Shown here piece by piece: positions 11,953 through 23,144 of a DNA stretch of 64,000 nucleotides. Position 1 is the stretch's first letter. Every line of letters starts with the position of its first letter. Made by a program: the position numbers and the translations under genes. Origin of the DNA: Owenia fusiformis (taxonomy: Eukaryota; Annelida; Polychaeta; Sabellida; Oweniidae); NCBI GenBank assembly GCA_903813345.2, contig CAIIXF020000004.1, positions 846,513-910,512 on the forward strand, written 5' to 3'. The notes beneath the pieces are model-generated. The model was given only the letters and a program-made list of their open reading frames with translations, was not told the origin of the DNA and searched no databases.

Positions 11953-14579
11953 ATGGAAAAGAAGAATAACTTCACTGTGCAAACCATTGCAATAGTCTTT
12001 GCTCTGGTGATTGCTGTCTTGTCTTTTGTATGCTCAATTGTACTATACAACGAAACACAAAAACAAAATGGTAGGCCAGTCGAACTGGATGCTAAAATAG
12101 CCAAATTGAATAACGAACTGTACCAAGTGAAATATGATCTCGTTCAAGTAACCGGTGAGCTTATTCAGGTCAAACATGAACTTGGCAAAGTCAAAGATGA
12201 GTTACTTAAACAACAAAACGAATCTCGAAATGAAGTTTTTAACGTGAATGTCGAATGTCTGAAAGTAAAGAATGAACAAAAAGAGGCGCAGTTACGTATT
12301 GGTGAACTTGAAATACAAATACAGGTATGTTCTTTAAAAACAGCTCGAAATCCCCAATTCATGTCAGACATTGTACGATTTTTTACGAAAGGATTTCATA
12401 CCTCAACATATACTTGAATATCAGGAAACTATCAACTATAATTGTCCAATCACAATAACAAGATAGAGCATTTCATTCAAAGGTCCGGTTTACAAAGATA
12501 ACAAAGTACGACATGTCACACTTTCCAAATGAAACATCGATGGGACATTTAGTTTTTTTTATCAGAAAAAAGAATGATTCGTGATAATTTGATGCACTTC
12601 ATTGTGTTTTCTGGACGTTTATCCTATCTTATTTTATCTTATCTTGTTTGACATTTTTAGTATTTGACGAGCGCCAAAGATCAGAATGATGAAAAAACGT
12701 ATTTTAACACAACACTGAACAGAATAAAACGACAAACGTCAGCAGCAGTTGCAGGTCTGTAAAATATTCCCTTTAAACTTTTTAAAAATTCATGGAGATT
12801 TTTTTATTTGCATAGCACTCACTTTAAATATAGAACAATCATGATTATATCTAAGCTGAACAATCATTTTCATAAACATTTTGTATTCAAGGCTGCAATT
12901 GCAATGGGCGTGATGGTAGAGATGGATTAGTTGGACCACAAGGGCCACCCGGCCCAGAAGGCAAACCAGGTCCCCAAGGTACCCCGGGGGCACAAGGCCC
13001 ACCAGGGGCACAAGGTACACCGGGGGCACAAGGCACACCGGGGGCACAAGGCACACCAGGGGCACAAGGCAAACCAGGTCCCCAAGGTACACCGGGGGCA
13101 CAAGGCACACCAGGGGCACAAGGCACACCTGGAGTGCAGGGAGCAAATGGCAGAGATGGTAGGGATGTAAGTGCAGTTTTTATTATACACAATGCAATGA
13201 ATTCCTGATGGTGGTGACATCACCAGTCATTAATAATCAAACCAGGCTTAAATCAACAAGTTTAATTCATATTGGGCAACGAAGCTTTTAAAGAAACGTT
13301 GAAGCATTAACTTAGTTTTTCCAGATTAATTTTGGTCGATACATTCATGAATACGATAGTTTTGAATAAATAGAGAATATATTTTGATTCAGGCGTGATA
13401 TTATTTTTATACACGAATGGATTGGATAATCGAAAGGAAGGATCGTAGCGTAGGGAGCTGTTTCTTTTCTATACTTGGTTTTTGATAGATGAAATTATGG
13501 GATTTTTTAATTAAAGAATAATACTAAATGTTGTTTCATATTTAGGGTGTAATTGGACAGGGCTTATCTATTAGTGATATGAGTACCTTACTTGAACAGC
13601 TACATATTGCTGCACCATATAGTAACACATCCACTGGTGCTCATGGTCCAACAGGCCCAAGAGGTCTAGCAGGTGGCGCTGTTTATACAAGATGGGGGAG
13701 AACAACATGCCCCAGTGGTGTTGAGAAAGTGTATTCAGGTGTGTAAATCGAGTCTTTGAACCCCAAATGATACTAATTTAAATCTTAGTATATAGTTTTT
13801 GGTAGATCAATTGTTTATTTGATAGTTTAAAATAGGCATTTGTTTTTAAGAAAGGTATATATTAATAGTTGAAGACTGTGTTTATTTGTTGTAAACAAAT
13901 ACATATAGGGTCATGTACAAATTGACAATCAATAAATTGATACATTATTTGACACATCATTGTGTATGAATTTTTACCTTTACGGTCGACCCAGTAAGTT
14001 TATCAATGTAGATGTTTTACTTTAATTATGCTATTGACAAATTTAGATACACCTTAATGTTTTGTTGAAGGTATCATCGGAAATTCACATTATACTAGCA
14101 CGGGATCAGGAGGTAACTATCTGTGTCTACCCAAGGAACCTGAGTGGGGATACACTATGGCTGGTACACAATCAGGCACTTATATCTATGGAGTAGAGTA
14201 TGAGGTTGGCTCTGCAAACAATCCGTTTCTTACTGACAACTTCCCCGATCCTACACAACCGGCTCGTTGGCTTCATCAACACGATGCAGTATGTGCTGTT
14301 TGTAGAGTCCCCGAGAGGAGCAGCCATTTTATGCTACCTGCAATGAAATCATGCCCCGATTCTTGGATTAAGGAATACAATGGGTATTTAATGAGTATGC
14401 TTAACACTCACCATAAAACAGAGTTCATATGTGTAGACGAATCTCCCGAAGCTGATGAAGGAGGTCATGAAAACAAGAATGGGGGTCTTCTGTATGTGGT
14501 AGAAGCCATTTGTGGTGCTCTCCCTTGTCCAAAATATATCAATGGATATGAACTCACGTGTGCTGTATGCACGAAGTAA
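11953..14579 (+). CDS. Type II membrane collagen with short-chain collagen C4-like domain, copy 1
   Basis: Exons 11953-12324, 12661-12754, 12892-13166, 13546-13738 and 14071-14579 join in frame with GT/AG ends to give 480 residues. Exon A encodes a short tail, one hydrophobic helix (about residues 10-32) and a heptad-like coiled coil to about residue 124. Exon B encodes YLTSAKD and a furin-type site, RIKR|Q. Exon C starts with CNCN and then 29 uninterrupted Gly-X-Y triplets. Exon D carries GVIGQGLS, a few more triplets and [15 protein letters not shown]. Exon E is a cysteine-rich domain (LCLP, CAVCRVP, CPDSW, LPCP, LTCAVC) like that of invertebrate short-chain collagen C4 proteins. Inferred role: trimeric membrane collagen, shed at the furin site, with the globular domain outside the cell. 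If the exon A donor is not used, translation continues to 12417. Confidence 0.88.
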
Positions 14580-14673
14580 ATTCGACTGATATCTGATATG
14601 AACTCACTAATTTGTATTGCACATGAACTGACAATGAAAATATTGTGTTATTAAATTACAGTTAAACCAACAG

Positions 14674-15788
14674 GTACAGAATACCTTATAGAGAGACCTT
14701 ATACAGAATACCTTATTGAGATACCTTATACAGAATACCTTATAGATAGACCTTATACAGAATACCTTATAGAGAGACATCGTACAGAATACCCTATAGA
14801 GAGACCTTATGAAGCATACTTTATAGAGAGACCTTATACAGAATACCTTACAGAGAAACCTTATACAGAATACCTTATAGAGAGACCTTTTACAGAATAC
14901 TTTATAGAGAGACATTATACAGAATACCTTATTGAGATACCTTATACAGAATGCTTTATAGAAAGACATTATACAGAATACCTTATAGAGAGACATTATA
15001 CAGAATACCTTATAGAGAGACCTTATACAGAATACCTTATTGAGATACCTTATACAGAATACTTTATAGAGAGACATTATACAGAATACCTTATTGAGAT
15101 ACCTTATATAGAATACTTTATAAAGAGACATTATACAGAATACCTTATAGAGAGACATTATACAGAATACCTTATTGAGATACCTTATACAGAATACTTT
15201 ATAGAGAGACATTATACAGAATACCTTATAGAGAGACATTATACAGAATACCTTATAGACAGACCTTATACAGAATACCTTATTGAGATACCTTATACAG
15301 ACTACCTTATAGAGAGACATTATACAGAATACTTTATAGAGAGACATTATACAGAATACCTTATAGAGAGACATTATACAAAACTTTATAGAGAGACATT
15401 ATACAGGATACCTTATAGAGAATCCTTATACAGAATACCTTATAGAGAGACATTATACAGAATACCTTATAGAGAGACCTTTACAGTATACTTTATAGAG
15501 AGACATTATACAGAATACCTTATAGAGAGACATTATACAGAATACTTTATAGAGAGACATTATACAGAATACCTTATAGAGAATCCTTATACAGAATACC
15601 TTATAGAGAGACATTATACAGAATACCTTCTAGAGAGACCTTTTACAGTATACTTTATAGAGAGACATTATACAGAATACCTTATAGAGAGACATTATAC
15701 AGAATACTTTATAGAGAGACATTATACAGAATGCCTTATAGAGAAACCTTATACAGAGACATTATACAGAATACCTTATAGAGAGATC
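14674..15788. repeat. 27-bp minisatellite, spacer array 2 (~41 units)
   Basis: This is the same 27-bp unit as at 9081, beginning about 95 bp after the copy 1 stop codon and just after an ATTAAATTACAG string (possible poly(A) signal variant). It contains more TTGAGATACC-type variants than array 1, so the arrays have diverged. The right border lacks the usual GGTTCCGCACAACGGGC and goes straight into TCTAATTTTAATTGATC. Confidence 0.92.
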
Positions 15789-17447
15789 TAATTTTAATTG
15801 ATCTACTCACTAAAAACCAATAGCTGTTAAAATGGCATTTTTCATGTTATTGAAAATAGCTTAAACTAAATGAGGATGGTCATTGCAAACTCACATATTT
15901 GTGAGATCTATGAAAAATTGTAAAGTTTTCCTTCCAATGGAAAAATATTTTTGGACCACTCTGTATATTACATTTACATGAGGATAAAAATGTTTACGTT
16001 TCTTGACCCCTTATTATGGCAGGCCAAATTCTGAAAGCTTGAAGTTTCCCAAGATGCAAGTATTTAAAAATTCAAGACATATGCAACTCCATAAAATGAC
16101 GTATCTGCTTTTAATTTGGTTGAGTTTAGTAAGACTTTGTTTTCTCCATTTAAACTTTCTTGTAAGTCAAATTGAAGACTTTGATTGAATCCACTTTGAG
16201 AGAATTAGTTTAAGAATATATTTACACGGTTGGAAATTTGGTTTTAAATGCAGCCGCAATTTATAGATTTGGTTCTTGCGGACTTTGAGGTGATGTAAAA
16301 GTAACTAGTTAAGGGACAGTGCTTTTTACAAAGTCGTCTAAATACACGAAAGACCTCGTTGAGCGAGATTATTAGACTCTAACAAAAAGTAGGAAAAGTA
16401 TGACAGTTGACATTTAGCGAAATTGATTGATACGGGTCTCGGATGAAGGATAGGATAATAATGTATAATGTGTGATTCAATTGATTCTTGAGATGGAAAT
16501 GTATTTCAACTAAGAATACAACCTAGTTCACTGAGTTTAAATCTTAAATGATGGCAGCCCACGTAAAATGAGCACTGCATTTTAAATGATCAATTTTGAT
16601 CATTCCAAAACATTTTTACATGTTTCGCTTAATATTGATAGTATAAAAATAGTAAATACAGCTTGCATATCAAGAGAGAAATTGGAACCTCCAGAGTCAG
16701 ACTACTTATAATGCTAGATAATCAAAGTGCATGTATTATGAAATTCGTTTCAAATAGAAACAAGTGTTGCAATAACTGAATAAATACGTCTCATGTGCTT
16801 TCATAACATCTGTTATATTTAAAGTGCATGGGCCCAGATATTATTCTACTGAATATGTGCATGCCACTGTAACGTCTAACATGTTAGATTAGATAAAGGA
16901 AAGATGAATAACAAAGTCATGGCCAAAAACACAACTTCAAAACCTCTTGGTTTAAATGAAGGTTTGTCTGACATTACGAATATAATTTTTTCAAATATGT
17001 TTATGGACACAATATTTCATTTTGGAAGTCACGGTGGAGACGTTCAAAGTCACACGTACAGGGTGTCAAGAGAAATTGTCAATGGAATAGTAAATTCTGT
17101 AACGTATTATAAACTTTACAAAGTGGTGATTATTCACCCACATGCCAACTAATAAAGCTACAATCTAGTTAAGTAATAGCACTGTGGTCGAAGAACATTT
17201 AAATGGCACTGAATAGTAAATAAACATATAAGTGCAATCTTGAATAGTTCATTTAGATGCATATATTTCCGGTCTTTGTCATTTTGTGACGTGCAGTAAG
17301 CATATTCCAAATGTTTTCAGAGTTAATGGGTCGACACCTATTCAAATAGTTGTTTACAATGTTGGTAAAATTGAGAATCGTATGTTATGACTCAAGTTTT
17401 GTTGTAAACAACGCATTTAATTTAAGATCTGAACGCAACTGATCAAC
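15789..17447 (+). promoter_or_regulatory. 5' flank of collagen copy 2
   Basis: The block is collinear with 10321-11952, with scattered substitutions and small indels. It contains the recurrent short ORF, here open from an upstream ATG at 16904 to 17152 (82 codons) because the stop seen in copy 1 is absent. Confidence 0.5.
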
Positions 17448-20400
17448 ATGGAAAAGAAGAATAACTTGTGTATGCACACCATTGCAATTGCCTTTGCTCT
17501 GGTGATTGCTGTCTTGTCTTTTGTATGCTCAATTGTACTATACAACGAAACACAAAAACAAAATGGTGGGCCAGTCGAACTGGATGCTAAAATAGTCAAA
17601 TTGAATAACGAACTGTACCAAATGAAATACGATCTCGTTCAAGTAACCGGTGAGCTTATTCAGGTCAAACATGAACTTGGCAAAGTCAAAGATGAGTTGC
17701 TTCAACAACAAAACGAATCTCGAAATGAAGTTTTTAACGTGAATGTCGAATGTCTGAAAGTAAAGAATGAACAAAAAGAGGCGCAGTTACGTATTGGTGA
17801 ACTTGAAACACGAATACAGGTATGTTCTTTAAAAACAGCTCGAAATCCCCAATTCATATCAGACATTGTTTGAATACACGTTTTCATACTTGAATGTGTA
17901 ATATACAAAAATAGAAAACAAATAAAACTAGAGTATCCCATTCACTAACGAGATATATCAATGTAAGACGTATCCCTCTTTCCTTCCCATCTCTATCTCA
18001 TCCAACCATTAACACGATAGAAACGATAGAAACCAAAAATCCACGGGGTATTTAGATACAGTTTAGATTATTGGAATATTTTGTAGTCCGAAATCCTCAA
18101 TTCATGTCAGACATTGTACGATTTTTTACGAAAGGTTTTCATACCTCAACATATACTTGAATCTATACAAACATTTTTTATCAAGAAACCAACTATGAAT
18201 GTAATTATCTAACCACAATAACAAACCAGAGCATTTCATTCACTCGCCCGGTTTACAAAGATAACAAAGTACGACATGTCACACTTTCCAAATGAAACAT
18301 CGATGGGACATTTAGTTTTTTTATCCAAAAAAAGAATGATTCGTGATAATATGATGCACTTCATTGTGTTTTCTGGACGTTTATCCTATCTTATTTTATA
18401 TTGTTTGACATTTTTTAGCATTTGATCAGCGCCAAAGATCAGAATGATGAAAAAACGTATTTTAACACAACATTGAATAGAATAAAACGACAAACGACAG
18501 CAGCAGTCGCAGGTCTGTAAAACATTCAATTTAAACTTTTAAAAAATCATGGAGATTAATTTTTTATTTGCATAGCATTTACTTAATAACAATCATAATC
18601 ATATTAAAGCTGAACAATCATTTTCATTAACATTATGTATTCAAGGCTGCGATTGCAATGGGCGAGATGGTAGAGATGGATTAGTTGGACCACAAGGGCC
18701 ACCCGGCCCAGAAGGCAAACCTGGTCCCCAAGGTATCCCGGGGGCACAAGGTACACCAGGGGCACAAGGCACACCAGGGGCACAAGGCACACCAGGGGCA
18801 CAAGGCACACCTGGAGTGCAGGGAGCAAGTGGCAGAGATGGTAGGGATGTACGTGCACTTTTTATTCTACACAATGCAATGAATTCCTGATGGTGGTGAC
18901 ATCACCAGTCATTAATAATCAAACCAGGCTTAAATCAACAAGTTTAACTCATATTGGGCAACGAAGCTTCAAAAGAAACGTGAAAACATTATCTTAGTTT
19001 TTCCAGATTAATTTTGGTCGATGTGTTCATGAATACGACAATTTTGAATAAATAGAGAATATATTTTGATTCAGGCGTGATATTATTTTTACACACGAAT
19101 GGATAGGGCAATTGAAAGGAGGGATCGTAGCGTAGGGAGCTGTTTTGTATGCTTCATTTTTTGATAGATGAAAATATTGGAATTTTTAATTAAAGAATAA
19201 TACTAAATGTTAATAATAACAAGTTCATTTACTTCAGAGTAATATGTTTTATTTTCGACGTTTCACCAGTAATCCAACTAGCTTTTTCAAGATGAAAAAG
19301 AAAAAGCTTGAAAAATCTAGTTTGATTACTGGTGAAACGTCGAAAATAAAACATATTACTCTGAAGTAAATGAACTTGTTATTATTAATATATCACCAGA
19401 GTGATGAATCTACACAGAAATACTAAATGTTGTTTCATATTTAGGTTGTAATTGGACAGGGCTTATCCATTAGTGATATGAGTAACTTACTTGAACAGCT
19501 ACATATTGCTGCACCATACAGTAACAAATCCACTGATGCGCAGGGTCCCCCTGGTCCACGAGGCCCAAGAGGTTTAGCAGGTGGCGCTGTTTATACAAGA
19601 TGGGGGAGAACCACATGCCCAAGTGGTGTTGAGAAAGTGTATTCAGGTGTGTAAATCGAGTCTTTGAACCCCGAATGATACTAATTTAAATTATAGTATA
19701 TAGTTTTTGGTAGATCAATTATTTATTTGATAGTTTGAAATAGGCATTTAAGTTTTTTTTAAGAAAGGTATGTATCAATAGTTGAAGACTGTGTTTATTT
19801 GTTGTACACAAATAGTCACATACATATAGGGCCATGTACAAATTGACAATAGGCATTGAAATTGAAATTCACAATAAATTGATACATTATTTAACAGATA
19901 ATTGTGTATGAATTTCCACCTTTATTCAGCCTGTCGGTAACACCCCAGTCACATTTGTCACACGGCGGCCGCAGGTCGACCGCAGATCAATTAAATCGGT
20001 GAATTTCTGCGGCGAGCGTAGAAAAACTACGCTCGCCTTGCGGCCTCCGTACGGCGTATGCAGATTTTTACAGGCCGCAGGGAAGGCGTAGAAATTATAA
20101 CTCGGAGTTATTCATTTCTGAGGTCGCTGTAGAAATCAACTGGCTCAACAAGATTAAATCATTATTTGTCAATGTTTCACGATCACTTTTCATTTGATAT
20201 TACATCCTAGCACTATGAATAACATTTATAAGTTGTCCCAATGTAAATAAAATGAAAAAAAGTATTATTTATCAACAGAAATTTAAAATTCACCGTGCGG
20301 CTGCCGTGGGAAATGTGACTGCAAAAGTATGAGAGCGCAGAAATTCCACGGCGAGCGTAGAAATGTTACTGGCCGCAGAAATGATAGACCGCAAGGTCGC

Positions 20401-22688
20401 CGTAGGAAATGTGACTGGGGTGTTACACCCCAGTCACATTTGTCGCACGGCGGCCGCAAGTCGACCGCAGAACAATTAAATCTGTGAATTTCTGCGGCGA
20501 GCGTAGAAAAACTACGCTCGCCTTGCGGCCTCCGTACGGCGTATGCAGATTTTTACAGGCCGCAGGGAAGGCGTAGAAATTATAACCCGGAGTTATAATA
20601 TTTGTTCATTTCTGAGGTCCCCGTAGAAATCAACTGGCTCAACAAGATTGAATCATTATTTGTCAATGTTTCACGATCACTTTTCATTTGATATTACATC
20701 CTAGCACTTTGAATAACATTTATAAATTGCCCTGATGTAAATAAAATAAAAAAAACTATTATTTATCAATATAAATTTAAAATTCACCGTGCGGCTGCCG
20801 TGGGAAATGTGACTGCAAAAGTATGAGAGCGCAGAAATTCTGCGGCGAGCGTAGAAAAGCTACTGGCCGCAGAAATGATAGACCGCAAGGTCGCCGTAGG
20901 AAATGTGACTGGGGTGTTACGGTCGACCCAGTAACACCCCAGTCACATTTCCTACGGCGACCTTGCGGTCTATCATTTCTGCGGCCAGTAGCTTTTCTAC
21001 GCTCGCCGCAGAATTTCTGCGCTCTCATACTTTTGCAGTCACATTTCCCACGGCAGCCGCACGGTGAATTTTAAATTTATATTGATAAATAATAGTTTTT
21101 TTCATTTTACTTACATCAGGAGAATTTATAAATGTTATTCAAAGTGCTAGGATGTGATATCAAATGAAAAGTGATCGTGAAACATTGACAAATAATGATT
21201 CAATCTTGTTGAGCCAGTTGATTTCTACGGGGACCTCAGAAATGAACAAATATTATAACTCCGAGTTATAATTTCTACGCCTTCCCTGCGGCCTGTAAAA
21301 ATCTGCATACGCCGTACGGAGGCCGCAAGGCGAGCGTAGTTTTTCTACGCTCGCCGCAGAAATTCACCGATTTAATTGTTCTGCGGTCGACTTGCGGCCG
21401 CCGTGCGACAAATGTGACTGGGGTGTAAGTTTATCAGTGTAGATATTTACTTTAATTACGCTATTAACAAAGGATAGGTATCGATATGGTGAACTGAATT
21501 CAACAATGTTTTTCTCCTAAACCAATTATTGAAAACATTCTGTAAAGAAACACGATCCTTTATGTAATGTTGACTGATTTACAACAGTTTAATGCGAAAA
21601 TTATTTATAAATACTTTATATAACTGTTTTTGTTAAGATTTTTTGTTTTTTAGTGCAATTGTTTATTGTTCCTTTCTACCAATTTTTGAGAATGAAATAA
21701 AATGTTTTTCCGAACCTTGTTGGAACAAAATAGTATATACAACATATTATTCTTAGACCTCTCAATATTATAGTTATACAAAGGAAATTTTGGTTGATTT
21801 AACAAAAAGTAAAAAAAAAAAGTATTTTATTTCATTAAAAGATACTAAAAATCAACCAAAATTTCCTTTGTACAATTATAATATTGAGAGACCTAAACAC
21901 GTTGTGTTTATGTCGTTTTTTCCAATCAAGTTCGGAAAGATGTTTCATTTCATTCCGAACATATGATACCAAGAACAAAAGAAGTGTCTTCTAAAACAAT
22001 GTAGAGAAAAGTATATATATTTTTTCAAAATTATATTGTTACCATTCAAAAGATGACCATTAAATTGACGATGTGTAAAATTTTTAGATTTTTTTATGAC
22101 TGGTTTAAGAGAAACGTGTGTTCAAAAAGTTCACCATATCGATAACAATCCTTTAGATACAATTAGTGTTTTGTTGAAGGTATCATCGGAAAATCACATT
22201 ATACTACCATGGGATCAGGAGGTAACTATCTGTGTCTACCCAAGGTACCTGAATGGGGATACACTATGGCTGGTACACAGTCAAATAGTTATATCTATGG
22301 AGTAGAGTATGAGCTTCGCTATGCAAACAATCCATTTCTTACTGACAACTTTCCCGACCCTACACAACCGGCTAGTTGGCTCCATGAACATGATGCAGTA
22401 TGTGCTGTTTGTAGAGTCCCCGAGAGGAGCAGCCATTTTATGCTACCTGCAATGAAATCATGCCCTGATTCTTGGACTAAGGAATACAGTGGATACTTAA
22501 TGAGTGCACATAACTCCCATCAAAAGTCTGAGTTTATTTGCGTTGATGAAGCTCCCGAAGCTGATGGAGGAGGTCATGAAAACAAGAATGGGGGTCTTCT
22601 GTATGTGGTAGAAGCCATTTGTGGTTCTCTTCCTTGTCCAAAATATATCAATGGATATGAACTCACGTGTGCTGTATGCACGAAGTAA
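17448..22688 (+). CDS. Type II membrane collagen with short-chain collagen C4-like domain, copy 2
   Basis: Exons 17448-17819, 18419-18512, 18646-18848, 19445-19646 and 22180-22688 join in frame to give 459 residues. The layout is as in copy 1: membrane helix, coiled coil, RIKR|Q site, CNCN plus 21 Gly-X-Y triplets, linker and C4-like domain. Differences include HLISA for YLTSA in exon B, a first exon D codon GTT (Val) in place of GGT (Gly), STDAQG for STGAHG, and three more residues in the exon D collagen stretch. The D-E intron has swollen to 2.5 kb by three MITEs and a foldback element, and the C-D intron holds another foldback insertion. The A-B intron has an extra ~250 bp that repeats part of its own 5' end. 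All splice sites are kept, so the gene looks intact. Confidence 0.85.
19212..19418. mobile_element. Foldback insertion with 13-bp target duplication
   Basis: Two ~78-bp inverted arms (AATAACAAGTTCATTTAC... and ...GTAAATGAACTTGTTATT) flank a short loop, followed by a single-copy tail ATATCACCAGAGTGATGAATC. The 13-bp string AATACTAAATGTT lies on both sides (19199-19211 and 19419-19431) and occurs once at the same intron position in the other copies. Each arm carries ACTGGTGAAACGTCGAAAATA, a phrase type found at ends of Penelope-like and some LINE elements. An inverted pair of 3' ends is a plausible origin, but the family is inferred. Confidence 0.7.
19941..20422. mobile_element. Harbinger-type MITE, copy 2 element 1
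   Basis: The element starts CACCCCAGTCACATTT and ends AAATGTGACTGGGGTG, about 485 bp, with no coding capacity. It has an internal hairpin, GGCGAGCGTAG/CTACGCTCGCC, separated by five A. It is flanked by TAA on the left and TTA on the right. Copy 1 has no element at this intron position. A 3-bp TWA target site is the hallmark of PIF/Harbinger transposons. Confidence 0.8.
20426..20916. mobile_element. Harbinger-type MITE, copy 2 element 2
   Basis: The element is in the same orientation as element 1 and separated from it by a shared TTA. Its right flank TTACGGTCGACCC matches the unoccupied site in copy 1 (CTTTACGGTCGACCC). The CACCCCAG...CTGGGGTG ends are intact. Confidence 0.8.
20935..21425. 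mobile_element. Harbinger-type MITE, copy 2 element 3 (inverted)
   Basis: The element is inverted relative to elements 1 and 2. It sits between CCCAGTAA and TAAGTTTATC, and copy 1 reads CCCAGTAAGTTTATC at the empty site. The duplication is therefore exactly TAA. With element 2 it forms a large palindrome, which explains two identical mirror-image 83-codon open frames at 20777-21074. Confidence 0.85.
21690..21960. mobile_element. Foldback element in D-E intron, copy 2
   Basis: This is a nested palindrome. The outer arms are GAATGAAATAAAATGTTTTTCC and its near complement before CATTCCGAAC. The inner arms are AGACCTCTCAATATTATA...TTGGTTGATTT and its complement. The central loop is A/T-rich. It occurs at the same place in copies 3 (about 31693-31935, with part of the right inner arm deleted) and 5 (about 54458-54730), so it predates those duplications. 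It is absent from copy 1. Family unknown. Confidence 0.65.
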
Positions 22689-22789
22689 ATTCGACTGATA
22701 TCTGATATGAACGTACTACTTTGTATTGCACATGAACTGACAATGAAAATATTGTGTTATTAAATTACAGTTAAACCAACAGATACAGC

Positions 22790-22815
22790 TTACCTTATAG
22801 AGAGACCTTATACCT
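22790..22815. repeat. Collapsed 27-bp spacer array after copy 2
   Basis: Only about one unit (CTTATAGAGAGACCTTATAC) remains between the usual left border AAACCAACAGATACAG and the right border TTCCGCACAACGGGC. The same collapsed state follows copy 5 at 55560-55590. Confidence 0.7.
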
Positions 22816-22973
22816 GATATAGAGATTCCGCACAACGGGCCATAGCTTAAACGTATCCGCATCTCATTTTAATTGATCTACTCACTGAAAACCAATAGCT
22901 GTTAAAAATGGCATTTTCATGCTATTGAAAATAGCTGAAACTAAATGAAGATGGACAATGAGAATGGACATCG

Positions 22974-23025
22974 TATTGTATTGTATTGTATTGTATTGTA
23001 TTGTATTGTATTGTATTGTATTGTA
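22974..23025. repeat. (ATTGT)n tail of the LINE
   Basis: About ten pentamers, TATTG repeated on the plus strand, form the 3' terminus of the minus-strand LINE. Short tandem tails of this kind are typical for several LINE clades that lack poly(A). Confidence 0.9.
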
Positions 23026-23144
23026 TATTCTTTATTTCCTCCATTAAATGAAGATTACAATTTATCATTTTAACTTAACTCAAAATTAAGGAAAAATAAA
23101 ATAATAATAATAAAATGTACATTATTTACAAATATTCCAGGTAT

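Noticed and set aside
12790-13223. Minus-strand proline/cysteine-rich frames opposite the collagen exon (same at 18604-18874, 36692-36926, 51178-51857)
   Set aside because: They are the antisense of Gly-X-Y coding repeats; the plus strand has the splice sites and the collagen pattern.
14607-15374. Long minus-strand frames of SLYKVFCI repeats (also at 9095-10319 and 33163-34107)
   Set aside because: They arise because the 27-bp unit is a multiple of three without stops; indels break them and no start context or domain supports a protein.
16003-16188. A 61-codon frame in the shared 5' flank (also 55862-56152)
   Set aside because: It is broken by indels in copies 1 and 4 and has no recognisable domain.
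20777-21074. Two identical 83-codon frames on opposite strands
   Set aside because: They are mirror images produced by two MITEs in inverted orientation, not genes.
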